Assembly (NCBI GenBank): GCA_016714015.1
Contig: JADJNZ010000015.1
Location: 1 to 49,505 of the forward strand
Reading direction: 5' to 3'
DNA from: Gemmatimonadota bacterium
GTDB taxonomy: Bacteria; Gemmatimonadota; Gemmatimonadetes; Gemmatimonadales; Gemmatimonadaceae
DNA: 49,505 nucleotides
Position numbers and translations under genes: made by a program
The notes under the pieces: model-generated
What the model was told of the DNA's origin: nothing
Seen by the model: the letters and a program-made list of their open reading frames with translations, nothing else
Database searches by the model: none
Shown: positions 7,730 through 16,200 of the stretch, one piece after another
Position numbering within the stretch: the first letter of the stretch is position 1
How the letters are laid out: each line of letters opens with the position of its first letter

Positions 7730-8587
7730 AGGCGCACCAGGCCATGTTCCCCATCGTCACGATGTGTCGCGTGCTCGGCGTGTCCGAGAGCGGCTACCAC
7801 GCCTGGCGCGGACGCGCCCCTTCGGCGCAGGCGCAGCGCGATGCGGTCCTCCTGCCGCAGCTCCGGACCTTTCACGCGCGCTCGAGGAGACGTACGGGGC
7901 GCCGCGCCTGCTGCACGATCTCCGAGAGATCGGCGAGCGGGTGGGGCAGAAGCGCGTCGCGCGCCTCATGCGCGAGGCAGGGCTCGTCGGCGTGAGCAAG
8001 GTGAAGGGGCCGCCGCGCCCGAAGCGGCTCACCCCGGAGTGTCCGCCGGCGCCCGACCTGGTGCATCGCCGGTTCGTCGCGGCGGCGCCGAATCAGCTCT
8101 GGGTCGCGGACATGACGTACATCCCGACCTATCGCGGCTTCCTCTACCTCGCGATCGTGCTCGACGTCTTCAGTCGCCGCATCGTCGGCTGGGCGATGGA
8201 CGGTCGCATGCAGACCGCGCTCGTGCTCGATGCGCTGAAGATGGCGGCGGCCCAGCGTCAGCCGACGGACGTGATCCACCACTCGGATCAGGGCAGTCAA
8301 TATCGCGCCATCGCCTTCGGGCATCGCTGCGAGGTGCTCGGCGTGCGCCCTCGATGGGATCGCGCGGCGACGCCTACGACAACGCGATGGCCGAGAGCTT
8401 CTTCTCGACGCTCGAGGCCGAGCTGCTCGCGAAGCACCGCTTCGAGTCGCCGGGCGAAGCACAACTGAAGATCTTCCGCTACATCGAAGGCTGGTACAAT
8501 CCGCATCGGCGGCACTCCGCGCTCGGGCAGCGCTCGCCACTTCGCTTCGAACAGACCTACCTTACTCCCACCCCAGTCGCGGCTTGA
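7726..8587 (+). pseudogene. IS3-family OrfB (DDE transposase), two frameshifts
   Basis: The catalytic subunit can be followed through three frames. It starts KAHQAMFPIVTMCRVLGVSE in the first. From about 7880 it continues as EETYGAPRLLHDLREIGERV to NQLWVADMTYIPTYRGFLYL and VIHHSDQGSQY. From about 8350 it continues as SRGDAYDNAMAESFFSTLEA and ends with PHRRHSALGQRSPLRFE. The DDE residues are visible: Asp in VADMTY, Asp in HHSDQGSQ and Glu in NAMAESFF. Each break is consistent with loss of one base, for example CGCCCTCG for CGCCCCTCG at 8350. The integrase-core enzyme would otherwise be complete. True decay or error cannot be separated here. Confidence 0.88.
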
Positions 8588-9135
8588 ATCCCCAAGCCGC
8601 ACCGCTCCACGAAACCGGGGCAACTACATTCGCGCGGTGCGAGCCAGTGTAGTAGACGGTCACAACCTGCGAGTTCCCTTCGGCCGGAGCTGGCAGCCAG
8701 ATGCAGTCGTCGAGGCCTTCTGCGGAGCTTCGCCAGTTCCGGAGCTCGGACGAAGGAAAACAGAAATGCAGGGCCCCGCATTCCTGTGAGCCGAGGTGTG
8801 CGCGACGCGTCCACTTGTGCTGATGTCGGCTCCCACCTAGGCGAGCCACCAATTCAGGCTCAAGAGCCTTCATGGGCTCCTGCAAACCAGGGAAGCAATT
8901 GCCGTCTTTGTGCAGGCTGATCTTCACTTCCTTCGCAATCTCGCGAACCATCGCGTACACATCGCCCTTTGAACGCGAGGAAGTAATCTTCACGGAAACC
9001 GAATTCGGCCCCGTGATACTCCCAACGGCAAAACGCACGTCCAGTCTTCCGCTCTTCGTCATGTGACGGCGCAGAACACCCCGTTTGTTGCACGGGGCTC
9101 CGCAAAGCGACATGGCGGACTGACGAGACGCAGGA

Positions 9136-9321
9136 TCAGCACTCGCAATCGCGACGAGGCTCGCCGCAATAGCCACAGAACTTCTCGTTGGTGTAGTAGG
9201 CGAGCGCTAAGCGCACGTACTGGACGTAGCCCTTGGTCAAGTGGAAGCCGCACATCCGGCAGTAGTTATGTCCGGCCTTGCGATACTCTTCGCAGTCACG
9301 GCATTTGCGTGTGGGTGACAC
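9136..9321 (-). CDS. Small double zinc-ribbon protein (cassette gene)
   Basis: The predicted product is 61 aa with three CxxC pairs and a C-terminal CEC: CRDC, CRMC, CGYC and CEC, spaced like two zinc ribbons. The start chosen is GTG 9321. It lies 17 bases from the cassette edge with AGGAGAG just before it; upstream codons in this frame belong to the attC site. No DNA- or RNA-binding partner can be named. The downstream gene (ATG 9062, split by the IS) follows after 73 bases without an attC site. The two are therefore probably a two-gene cassette, perhaps working as a pair (inference). Confidence 0.65.
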   Translation of the reverse strand: MSPTRKCRDCEEYRKAGHNYCRMCGFHLTKGYVQYVRLALAYYTNEKFCGYCGEPRRDCEC

Positions 9322-9336
9322 GAACTCTCCTGGTCG

Positions 9337-9472
9337 CTCTAACGTGTGCTTCTGCTTCGAGCGCTCCCATAGAATGCGGTTGTGGGGCCTCGGCGAACCT
9401 TTCAAGAAGATGGAGCCGAGGCCCCACAACCGCTACACTAGCTGCGCTCGCCGGCAGCAAGCGTCGTTAGGC
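9337..9472 (-). other. attC site of the second arm type
   Basis: The boxes are CTCTAAC and GTTAGGC. The L arms are GTGCTTCTGCTTCG and GGCAGCAAGCGTC, unlike the common GTTGTGC/GCACCAAC arms. The inner stem GCGGTTGTGGGGCCTCGGC with its complement is long and nearly perfect. The truncated site at 7002-7069 and the short site at 23886-23981 share these arms. Confidence 0.92.
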
Positions 9473-9510
9473 GGCCGCGCGACCGACTCGCCATCGTAGC
9501 CAGACAATGC

Positions 9511-11304
9511 TCAGTTGGGAATGTGAAATGCGCGCGCCATAACATCTCTCCACGCCTTGGGGACGTCCGCCCAGTTCTGCCCCCATTTTGTCGCCTCGCG
9601 GAAAGCGGTCAGCGGCTTCTCGTGAGAGGGCGGGGCATAGCCGAGCACGTCCTCAATGCACTCTGCAAGCGCGGCGACATTCTCCGGTCCCGCAGCAGCG
9701 GCAATGGGCGCGTTGAACTTGGCTGCGTTCGGGGTAGCGGAGTCGAGGTCATGGATAACGAATGGAATCATCCCCAAAGCGCGGAGATATCGCGTGAGGC
9801 CGATGATCGACGCCTTGCCACGTGCTTTCACCACCTCGGTCTGTGCCTGGGCCGACTGCCGCGTCGCGGGGTCAAGGCGCTTCAGAGACTCCCGAATGAT
9901 GACGTCCTCGGTGTCGCCTTCGACAATTACCACCCGCCGCGCAAAGAACACACGGGCGATGTAGTCGTCGATACGCAGCAACATCTTCACATAGTCCTTG
10001 TCATCATCCTGGAGCGCAGCGAACGCGTCCGACACAGAGAAGGGCTGGACTTGAACACCGCCACTGACGACAGCGAACCGATTCAAGACCTGACGTGGCT
10101 TGCGTGAGATGTCGATCAGAAACGGCGAGTGGGTCGTCGCTACAATCTGATGGTCGTGCAAGGACAGATCATAGATGGTGTCCCGCATCTGATTGGCTGC
10201 GCTAGGATGCAGGTACAACTCAGGTTCCTCGAAGCCGATAATCAGCGAGCGTCCGTTGAGATTCTGCTGCCGCTTAGCCATCCATCGCTGGCGGAAGCGG
10301 AGTACGCCGAACACGGCAGCGCGCACTGTGCCAGTGCCTTGATGATCGACCGGGGTTCGCACATTGCTCGATAGGGTTACCGTAAAGGTGGGCTTCAGGG
10401 ACTTGTTTGGGTCGCTGAGGTCCGCATTTGCGTGGATTGAGGACTCCGGAAATACTCCCGCGATGACCTCGTTGAGTTCAGCAAGCATCTTGCCGAATTC
10501 GGAAGAGGCATCCTGCGGGTCAAGCTCCTTTGCGAGCGCATCAAGATGCTCCTGCGCCTTCTTGTAGTTGTCGGAGGCTGCGCGAACATCCTCAAACAGC
10601 TCGTTCAGAGTCTTCCCGAGAACACCACTTGATGACATCTCGTGAGACGAGTCACCCGCAGGAATTAGCAGAAAGCGAGGAAGACGAGCCAGCACGACCT
10701 GCGGAATACCGCCCGGATTCTGAACCCAGGTCTCCTCGTCACCAAGAACCCAGATCTCATCCAGATCCTCCAGAAGTGCCCGCGAAGCCTGCGTGAGCTT
10801 CTTCGCCAGGTCCGGATAAAGACTTGTCACGGCCGCAGGGTCGACACCACCGTCTACGAGGTCCTGTGGCGTCTTGATGTCCTCGAATGCTGCGGCAACA
10901 GTGCGGGTGCGACTCTTCACCTCAACTACGACGTCTTTGCCGAGCTCGTACGTTTTGCGATAGGTGAGGCAAAGACCCGACTCCTTGGTAGCATCGTGCT
11001 CGTACTCACGAACACGGCCTTTAAAGCCGCGCCAACCCTTCGCCTCAATCAGGACGTTTCGAAACTCAGCTTCGAGCACAATCCGGCCCGAAGCGGGCTT
11101 CTGTTCCCCAGTGGCTTCGTCGCGGATGCAGAAGTATTCGATGTCTGGAATCTGCTTGTTCGGCGAGAGAAGCCGCTCGATCGCGCTTAGAACCGAGGTT
11201 TTTCCCGAGTTGTTAGGTCCGATGAGGAACGTGGCGTCACCGAACACCACGGTAGCGGACTGCATCCGCTTGTATCCCTCGATGCGAAGTGAGTGAAGGC
11301 GCAT
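9511..11304 (-). CDS. OLD-family ATP-dependent endonuclease (cassette gene)
   Basis: This 597-aa protein has an ABC/SMC-type ATPase fused to a TOPRIM nuclease. The Walker A motif is IGPNNSGKTSVLSAI at about residues 28-42. A long helical insert covers about 230-290. The Walker B/Q region is LIIGFEEPELYLHPSA at about 353-370, and the H-loop is ATTHSPFLID. The TOPRIM motifs are VVIVEGDTEDVII at about 457-470 and FVIHDLDS at about 515. OLD proteins cut DNA, and several act in phage defence. No UvrD-type helicase partner is nearby, so this is a class 1-like solo OLD, not Gabija. The ATG at 11304 lies about 70 bases from the cassette edge. At 1.8 kb the gene is large for a cassette, and its base composition looks less GC-rich than the chromosome to the right. 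Confidence 0.93.
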   Translation of the reverse strand: MRLHSLRIEGYKRMQSATVVFGDATFLIGPNNSGKTSVLSAIERLLSPNKQIPDIEYFCIRDEATGEQKPASGRIVLEAEFRNVLIEAKGWRGFKGRVREYEHDATKESGLCLTYRKTYELGKDVVVEVKSRTRTVAAAFEDIKTPQDLVDGGVDPAAVTSLYPDLAKKLTQASRALLEDLDEIWVLGDEETWVQNPGGIPQVVLARLPRFLLIPAGDSSHEMSSSGVLGKTLNELFEDVRAASDNYKKAQEHLDALAKELDPQDASSEFGKMLAELNEVIAGVFPESSIHANADLSDPNKSLKPTFTVTLSSNVRTPVDHQGTGTVRAAVFGVLRFRQRWMAKRQQNLNGRSLIIGFEEPELYLHPSAANQMRDTIYDLSLHDHQIVATTHSPFLIDISRKPRQVLNRFAVVSGGVQVQPFSVSDAFAALQDDDKDYVKMLLRIDDYIARVFFARRVVIVEGDTEDVIIRESLKRLDPATRQSAQAQTEVVKARGKASIIGLTRYLRALGMIPFVIHDLDSATPNAAKFNAPIAAAAGPENVAALAECIEDVLGYAPPSHEKPLTAFREATKWGQNWADVPKAWRDVMARAFHIPN

Positions 11305-11371
11305 GTTGGCTGATTGAGGAAAGGCAGCGATTGTGACTTGAGGTGCATGCGCTGCTGAAGCTGCTTGGTCC

Positions 11372-11503
11372 GCCTAACGTCAGGTTGTGCCGTGGCCGTT
11401 CATGTAAAATGCGGGTTCGCGGCCGCGCCGACCGCCCCATAAGATAGGGCGCGGCCGCCAACCCGCCACCTTAGCCGGCCGTCTGCACCAAGCTTCGTTA
11501 GAC
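11372..11503 (-). other. attC site (long form)
   Basis: The boxes are GCCTAAC and GTTAGAC. The left arm is GTCAGGTTGTGCCGTGGCCG. The right L box is GCACCAAGCTTC, slightly different from the usual GCACCAACTGCC. The inner stem GCGGGTTCGCGGCCGCGCC has one mismatch against its partner. It separates the OLD nuclease cassette from the 776-residue protein cassette. Confidence 0.92.
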
Positions 11504-11742
11504 CGCAAACCAAGCAGACGTCGTCGTGTCGCAGGTGGAACGTTCACAGGTGTCTCGCGAGCCCTGCGACTACTCCGCCAGCCCGTGATGCGCCACGCCA
11601 ATCGCTCTCAGGTGACGGCGAGCGACCCTTTTCTGGGTAGCGCCGAGCGCGGTGCGGCGTGCATACTATGTCTCGGTCCGGTCCGAGCCACTTCGGGCAC
11701 TCTTGACTTACTCGGCTGCTCTGCCGTTCTCGGAACTCGTCG
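11504..11742. other. Non-coding leader of the oppositely facing cassette gene
   Basis: This 239-base stretch has no convincing ORF. It lies upstream of the plus-strand gene at 11743, and at the distal end of that cassette in array direction. Because the gene opposes the array, it must carry its own promoter here. A CATACT hexamer near 11658 and TTGACT near 11703 are weak candidates. I cannot decide between them. Confidence 0.35.
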
Positions 11743-14073
11743 ATGCCACTCCTTGAAGGTCTTGTTGGTGCGCTTCTCGAGCACGAGACGAGCCCGCTCC
11801 GATTCGAAGCGCTCTGCCTCGACTTGCTTGGACTCCAAGAGAACGCCGTTTTCGTGCCGACTTCGCGTACCTGGGATCTCGGTCGCGACGGAAGACGGGT
11901 ACTTCAGACCGAGAGTTCACATCACGTTGTCTGTGCGTCCCTAGCACAAACTCTCGACGCGAAGGTAACTGCTGACATCGAGCGACTCGAGGCGACCACG
12001 CGCCCGCGGAGCATTGTTTACTGCACGTCTCGCGAGCTCTCGGAGCACACGGCCGACATACTTGCTGCCGAGATTCGCAAGCTGAGTCCATCCGTGCAAT
12101 CGGTTCAGGTGCTGTATCAGATGCAACTGGCGACGATGGCGCTGACTCACGAGTCGATCCTGAGGAAGCACTATCAGGCCGAGCTCTCCAACCTCGAGAG
12201 CCTGTTCTTCGGCGTAAGTACGCCAGATGTCGAGGCCGAGAAGACAGGACTCCGACTCGCCTTGCTGACCCAGACTGGCGACGACGCTCAGGCTCTGCGC
12301 GACGCGCTTGCACGGCGCCTGATTCTCGAACAGCTCAGCGCGAAGGGGCCTCAGACGCAGAACGCGGTCTTGGTCTCGATCTCTGGCCAGTTGCACCTTC
12401 CACGAACAATCTCGAGTGCGTACGGGACGTCTGTCGTGGAACTCCTTCAAACTGAGGGGCTGATTGAGAACCGTACTGGCCGGCTGGAGGTCACAGCTGC
12501 GGGAACCGCCTGGCTCGCGACGCTTCCATCGGACGCGGCGCCGAAGCTGCTTGAGGGGAAGAAGCTCATCCACGCGGCCCTAGCGAAACTCACCGGCTTT
12601 CAGCTGACGCCCGAGGAGTACGATCGCGTTTGGGACACGTTCCAGGACGGGATTGCGCAGCTGTTCTTCGTTCACGGCACCGCGACGATTCGAATGGTCG
12701 CAGCGATTGAGAGTGGACGCCGAGTTGAGGACGGCGAAGCGGCCTTGGCCATTCGAGAGAAGCTGGCGCATCGCATCGGGGCAATGTTTGGAGGACTTGA
12801 GAAGCGCGAAGCGATGCAGCAGGCGATCATCGATCTGTTTTCTGAGAAGGGCACCGCGGCTTTCGACTGGCTGTCTGAGATCTGTGCCGTCTACGTGATG
12901 ATGTGCTCGCTAGGTCTCGAACCACAGAGCAGCGCGTCCGTCACGAGCGTCGTGCGCGGCATCACGCTGCTGCTAGACACGGATGTGATTCTTTCCCTTC
13001 TGAGTGACGGTGAGGTGAGCCACAAGGAGACAGAGCAACTGCTGGGAGGATGGCGCGCCCTCGGCGGAACGGTTCTGGCGCCAGATCCGTCGCTTGAGGA
13101 GGCAGCGTATCATGCGTGGATCGCTGAGAGTGATTACGTCGCTACATCCTCGTACCTTCCACAGCTTTCTGACTTAGAGGCGGAGCATGTCATTTCGAAC
13201 GCGTTTGTACGCGGCTTTCGTGCCGTGTCCCGTGGTCGATTGGACCGCAAGACATGGGAGCGATATATCGGGCAGTATCGCGGCTCTCGTCCTCACGACT
13301 ATTCGAGAGTGCTTGCCGTGCTGCGGGACGAGTACCGCGTAGACAGACTTCCTGGATTCGGATCCGAGATCGACAAGTCGACCGACTCGTTCTACGTCTC
13401 GGTCCTCCAGTTCATGATCACGACTCTCGCGGCTGAGATGGAGTGCGAGAGTGATGACCTAGACTTTCGCATCAGGGACAAGGCACGTCGAGACGCACTC
13501 ATGCTCGCCTCCTTACGTGCCGCGCGCGCCGCGTTTAGAGAGCAGGGAAGGGACGGGACTCTTATGGCGGTCTCGTCAGCACGACTCATCAAGATGTCGG
13601 ATGAGCGATTCCGGACTGATCTCGGAGATCCGGACGCCGTTCTGAGCCTTGGTGCCGTGGGAACCCTGCTTGCACTTACGCCAGGTGTGCACTTCGGTCT
13701 TGGAAGTCTGCGCGGCATTCTCTTCGATCTCAACCTCGCGAAGCGCTTAACTGGACTGCAGCGGTATGCGTACCGCATTGTAGCTCAATCCGAGCAGTAC
13801 GACGTACCATGGTCTCGCCGCACGACGCTAAAGCGCGAGCTTGGCGAGCGAATTCTTCGCGACGCGAAGGCTAGCGATCGACCGGTCGAGGAGATCGCAC
13901 GGATAGTGACCAAGGCAGACGACCCAGAGTACTCAGCTCAGATTGTGCGAGACGCGCTAGACGCGATGGCCGTGCCCACACGGCGCGAGAAGGAGAATAC
14001 TGCGCTTAGACGAGAGATAGAGCAGCTCCAGCGCGCGCTCGCAGCGGAGCGAGAACGTAAAGCGTCGGTCTAA
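11743..14073 (+). CDS. 776-aa cassette protein: restriction-nuclease-like N-terminus plus PIN-like domain, reversed in the array
   Basis: Residues 18-80 (SPLRFEALCLDLLG; VPTSRTWDLGRDGRRV; VVCASLAQTLDAK) resemble the opening of Mrr-like/PD-(D/E)XK nuclease domains, with candidate acids D45 and D49 and a lysine at 74. The usual ExK is not clear. Residues 215-262 look like a winged helix (VVELLQTEGLIENRTGRLEV). A PIN-like fold starts at about 407: ITLLLDTDVILSLLSDGE (D412, D414), LEEAAYHA (E452, E453), KARRDALMLASL (D584) and LMAVSSARLI. Residues 746-772 form a short coiled coil. The stop TAA is part of the attC box at 14068-14074. No signal peptide. It faces the OLD nuclease gene head-to-head. 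Domain calls are by eye; a defence role is inference. Confidence 0.7.
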   Translation: MPLLEGLVGALLEHETSPLRFEALCLDLLGLQENAVFVPTSRTWDLGRDGRRVLQTESSHHVVCASLAQTLDAKVTADIERLEATTRPRSIVYCTSRELSEHTADILAAEIRKLSPSVQSVQVLYQMQLATMALTHESILRKHYQAELSNLESLFFGVSTPDVEAEKTGLRLALLTQTGDDAQALRDALARRLILEQLSAKGPQTQNAVLVSISGQLHLPRTISSAYGTSVVELLQTEGLIENRTGRLEVTAAGTAWLATLPSDAAPKLLEGKKLIHAALAKLTGFQLTPEEYDRVWDTFQDGIAQLFFVHGTATIRMVAAIESGRRVEDGEAALAIREKLAHRIGAMFGGLEKREAMQQAIIDLFSEKGTAAFDWLSEICAVYVMMCSLGLEPQSSASVTSVVRGITLLLDTDVILSLLSDGEVSHKETEQLLGGWRALGGTVLAPDPSLEEAAYHAWIAESDYVATSSYLPQLSDLEAEHVISNAFVRGFRAVSRGRLDRKTWERYIGQYRGSRPHDYSRVLAVLRDEYRVDRLPGFGSEIDKSTDSFYVSVLQFMITTLAAEMECESDDLDFRIRDKARRDALMLASLRAARAAFREQGRDGTLMAVSSARLIKMSDERFRTDLGDPDAVLSLGAVGTLLALTPGVHFGLGSLRGILFDLNLAKRLTGLQRYAYRIVAQSEQYDVPWSRRTTLKRELGERILRDAKASDRPVEEIARIVTKADDPEYSAQIVRDALDAMAVPTRREKENTALRREIEQLQRALAAERERKASV

Positions 14074-14201
14074 CGTTTGGTTGTGCTGTGGCCGCTTCCA
14101 TAAGATGCAGGTGGGCGGCCGCGCTGTACCGAAAGGTACGACAGAGCGCGGCCGCCCACCTGCTTCCCTACCGCGGCCATCTGCACCAACCTCCGTTAGC
14201 C
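14068..14201 (-). other. attC site (long form)
   Basis: The boxes are GTCTAAC and GTTAGCC. The left arm is GTTTGGTTGTGCTGTGGCCG and the right L box is GCACCAACCTCC. The inner stem GCAGGTGGGCGGCCGCGC is tipped by GTACCGAAAGGTAC. The left box supplies the TAA stop of the plus-strand gene before it. Confidence 0.94.
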
Positions 14202-14268
14202 GGTGGAGACTCGGAACTCAGCCGCGCTCATCCCGGCGCGACTATGTCGAGTCGGCGGATGTGTCGGG

Positions 14269-15186
14269 TCACGGCACCACCCGCACGATTGGCTCGATCC
14301 AGAACGGGACGTCGGCTCTCCGCGTGATCGGCACTTGTCTGACGTTCCCGCCACCGAGGCTGACCGTCGCCACTTCGACGCGGGACTCGTCAGCGAAGTC
14401 GGGATTGGCATCGAGCACTCTCACGTCGCTGAATGACGAGTAGATCCCGAACTGGAGTGCGCCTACGCGCCGACGGACACCGCTATCGAGGCCGCGAATC
14501 TCGCCTTCCTGTTCAATCGGGAAGTACCAATCGGCGATGAACATCACTTGGTTCCGGGCCCGGCGACGCAAGACGGGCACGCCGGAGACGCGGTAGCCTG
14601 GCGCCGCTGCAGCGACCACCGCGTTCTCGGGCCACGCAGGGATACGCGCGCCCACCGGAACGCCCACGTCCCAGAAATCGCCGCCCTTCAGAATGGAGAC
14701 GGTACCGTCGGCCCTGACGCTGAGGTCGGTCGCCTCGCTGGAGACGGAGATCGCCAACTCTTGCGTCGTGCCGTGGCAGAGGCCGAGCAGCCACTGTGGT
14801 CCGAGTCCTCGGCGAAGCACCGCGGGCAAGTCCGGGGGCAGAGGATCGTAGCCGCTCTCAGCGTAGAAGGCACGCGGGCAGAGCTGGAGGCTCGCGGACA
14901 ACGGGACGCCATCGCGATCCCGCTTGCCGCGAATCCGCAACTCGCCCTCAAGCGACTTCCAGTACGCGATCGCGAGCTCGCGTGCGCGCTGCTCGGTGAT
15001 CTCAGTCCCGTCCTGACGCGTCCGATCGGCAAGCAGGAACTGTCCGGCTGCATCGATCGAATCGGCAGCTGCCCCCACGACCGCCGCAGCGAGCTGGGCC
15101 GCGGAAACGGTCCTCGCGGCCGGCCCGAGAGGCTCCGCGTCACATGCAAGGGTCGCTGCCAGCGCGCCCAACGTCATGCGGCGCAT
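14269..15186 (-). CDS. Cassette-encoded exported protein, probable lipoprotein
   Basis: This protein of about 305 aa starts MRRMTLGALAATLACDAEPL, a short signal with a lipobox-like TLAC. A longer start (MRCVIVRHIHC...) is open but fits export less well. The mature part has helices with EITEQRARELAIAYWKSL and FLLADRT, then beta-type segments (ATDLSVRADGTVSILKGGDF; QFGIYSSFSDVRVLDANPDF). Its C-terminal half may be a beta-rich binding domain. I do not recognise the family. It is the only gene of its cassette. Confidence 0.7.
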   Translation of the reverse strand: MRRMTLGALAATLACDAEPLGPAARTVSAAQLAAAVVGAAADSIDAAGQFLLADRTRQDGTEITEQRARELAIAYWKSLEGELRIRGKRDRDGVPLSASLQLCPRAFYAESGYDPLPPDLPAVLRRGLGPQWLLGLCHGTTQELAISVSSEATDLSVRADGTVSILKGGDFWDVGVPVGARIPAWPENAVVAAAAPGYRVSGVPVLRRRARNQVMFIADWYFPIEQEGEIRGLDSGVRRRVGALQFGIYSSFSDVRVLDANPDFADESRVEVATVSLGGGNVRQVPITRRADVPFWIEPIVRVVP

Positions 15187-15273
15187 CCACTGGGTGCAAT
15201 GAATGTGACGAACGATCACACAACGCATATAGTGTTGAAAGCGGCCTCCGTTACGAGCGATCGGCGGCCATCC

Positions 15274-15406
15274 GGCTAACGTCAGGTTGTGCCGTGGCCG
15301 TTCAAATAGATGCGGGTTGGCGGCCACGCCGACCCGTCCTTCGCAATAAGGCGTGGCCGCCAACCCGCTACCCTAGCCGGCCATCGGTCACCAACCATCG
15401 TTAGGC
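15274..15406 (-). other. attC site (long form)
   Basis: The boxes are GGCTAAC and GTTAGGC. The left arm is GTCAGGTTGTGCCGTGGCCG and the right L box is TCACCAACCATC. The inner stem is GCGGGTTGGCGGCCACGCC with its complement. The next gene's reading frame runs into the right arm. Confidence 0.94.
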
Positions 15407-15843
15407 GCCGGCGGATCGGAATCAGCGGCGAGGGCGGCGCCGAGAACCTCCGCGCCTGCGCCGCTCGGCAATGTTCGTAGCATCTCCAGAGTCGCTGCCA
15501 AGCGGGGGCCGCTTGGGAAGCTCACTCCGACTCCTTCGGGCAGGCGCGGGGCGATGCGGTCGACCTCGACCAGCACGCGCTCTTCGACACTCAACTCGCA
15601 GCGCTCGAACGTTCGGCGCAAGGCGGCGCTAACATCCGAGACCTCGGTATCACTCGGTTCATAGACAGCCGCAACGAGTGCCGCGGCGTCAGCTCCGGCC
15701 GGCAGTTCCTGAAGACGAACGAGAATCTGCGCTGCGGTCGGAGCTTTGCCCAGGCGCCCGCTTGAGCCCATCGCTGTCAGGGACGACGTGTCACCGATTC
15801 GACGCAACTCGGCCTGCAACGCGACGTGTATCGATATCGACAC
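15388..15843 (-). CDS. Cassette-encoded helical protein of unknown function
   Basis: This 151-aa protein is soluble, acidic and mostly helical (TAAQILVRLQELPAGADAAA; ERVLVEVDRIAPRLPEGVG). The start is GTG 15843 within GTGTCGATATCG; GAGG lies about 15 bases upstream, and the cassette edge is 22 bases away. The frame crosses the attC R'' box and stops at a TGA inside the attC arm (15388-15390). The last residues (APNDGW) are therefore site-encoded. No family recognised. Confidence 0.6.
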   Translation of the reverse strand: MSISIHVALQAELRRIGDTSSLTAMGSSGRLGKAPTAAQILVRLQELPAGADAAALVAAVYEPSDTEVSDVSAALRRTFERCELSVEERVLVEVDRIAPRLPEGVGVSFPSGPRLAATLEMLRTLPSGAGAEVLGAALAADSDPPAPNDGW

Positions 15844-15864
15844 AGGCAGACCTCAGTTCCGTGC

Positions 15865-15959
15865 GCCTAACGTTTGGTTGTGCTGTGGCCGCTCCAATAC
15901 TGCGGCCGCGGAGCGGCCGCCATCAATAGCGCGGCCATCTGCACCAACTGCCGTTATGC
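15865..15959 (-). other. attC site (short form)
   Basis: The boxes are GCCTAAC and GTTATGC. The outer arms are the usual ones, but the inner structure is only TGCGGCCGCGGAGCGGCCGC, so the site is about 95 bases long. A sister short site lies at 18749-18842. The cassette to the right of each short site has no clear gene. Confidence 0.92.
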
Positions 15960-16200
15960 GTCGGCCCGCCGTCCTCGCCCCCGCGCGCCCACCCTCGCGC
16001 GCGCGCCGGACCGACCACCTCGTACGCAATGCCGGCGCGCGGACGCCCGGCGAGGCGCTCCGAGCCGCGGCGGCGCTCGATCCTGGCGGAGCGCGCTCCC
16101 CAAAGCAGTGGGCTTGAGGACGCCCATGTTCAGCGGCGTCGATGCCTCGGGCTGTACTTCCCACGCGGTGACGCCGACGCCAGTTGGCTGTCCCCCGCCC
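15960..16200. other. Gene-poor cassette, about 240 bp
   Basis: This stretch between two attC sites is very GC-rich. A minus-strand frame can be opened through it (with GVGVTAWEVQP and NMGVLKPTALGSAL). It lacks a start with a ribosome-binding site and becomes Arg/Ala-rich low-complexity sequence. I see no convincing gene. It could hold a decayed gene, a small RNA or a promoter cassette. Confidence 0.5.

Larger units (their letters stand above)
7356..8628 (+). mobile_element. IS3-family insertion sequence, 1273 bp
   Basis: The terminal inverted repeats are TGTAGTTGACCCGTTTCGG at the left and, on the complementary strand, TGTAGTTGCCCCGGTTTCG at the right. They flank an orfA/orfB transposase pair. 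The three bases TTC occur directly on both sides (7353-7355 and 8629-8631), the 3-bp target duplication usual for IS3 elements. Terminal TG...CA ends also fit. The orfB reading is broken twice, so the copy looks immobile unless the breaks are sequence errors. Confidence 0.93.
7064..9062 (-). pseudogene. Cassette gene of unknown function, split by the IS3-family element
   Basis: The minus-strand ORF from ATG 9062 (MTKSGRLDVRFAVGSITG) runs to ...YYTGSHRAN and stops being natural at the IS edge (8628). On the far side, a frame entering at 7355 reads DNGPRRDHGSRLLQ... then NGEKVWVIVEERPTS and ends at the TAA at 7064 within the attC site. Joining 8629-9062 to 7064-7355, with the target duplication TTC counted once, gives one continuous frame of about 240 aa. 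The two halves therefore belong to one gene. I do not recognise the protein; it has no signal peptide or membrane segment. It probably shared a cassette with the upstream zinc-ribbon gene, since no attC separates them. A small hairpin CCCCGT/ACGGGG lies between them. Confidence 0.85.

Noticed and set aside
9511..11304. Gabija-type defence pair
   Set aside because: The OLD protein has no neighbouring UvrD-like helicase; the head-to-head neighbour lacks helicase motifs.
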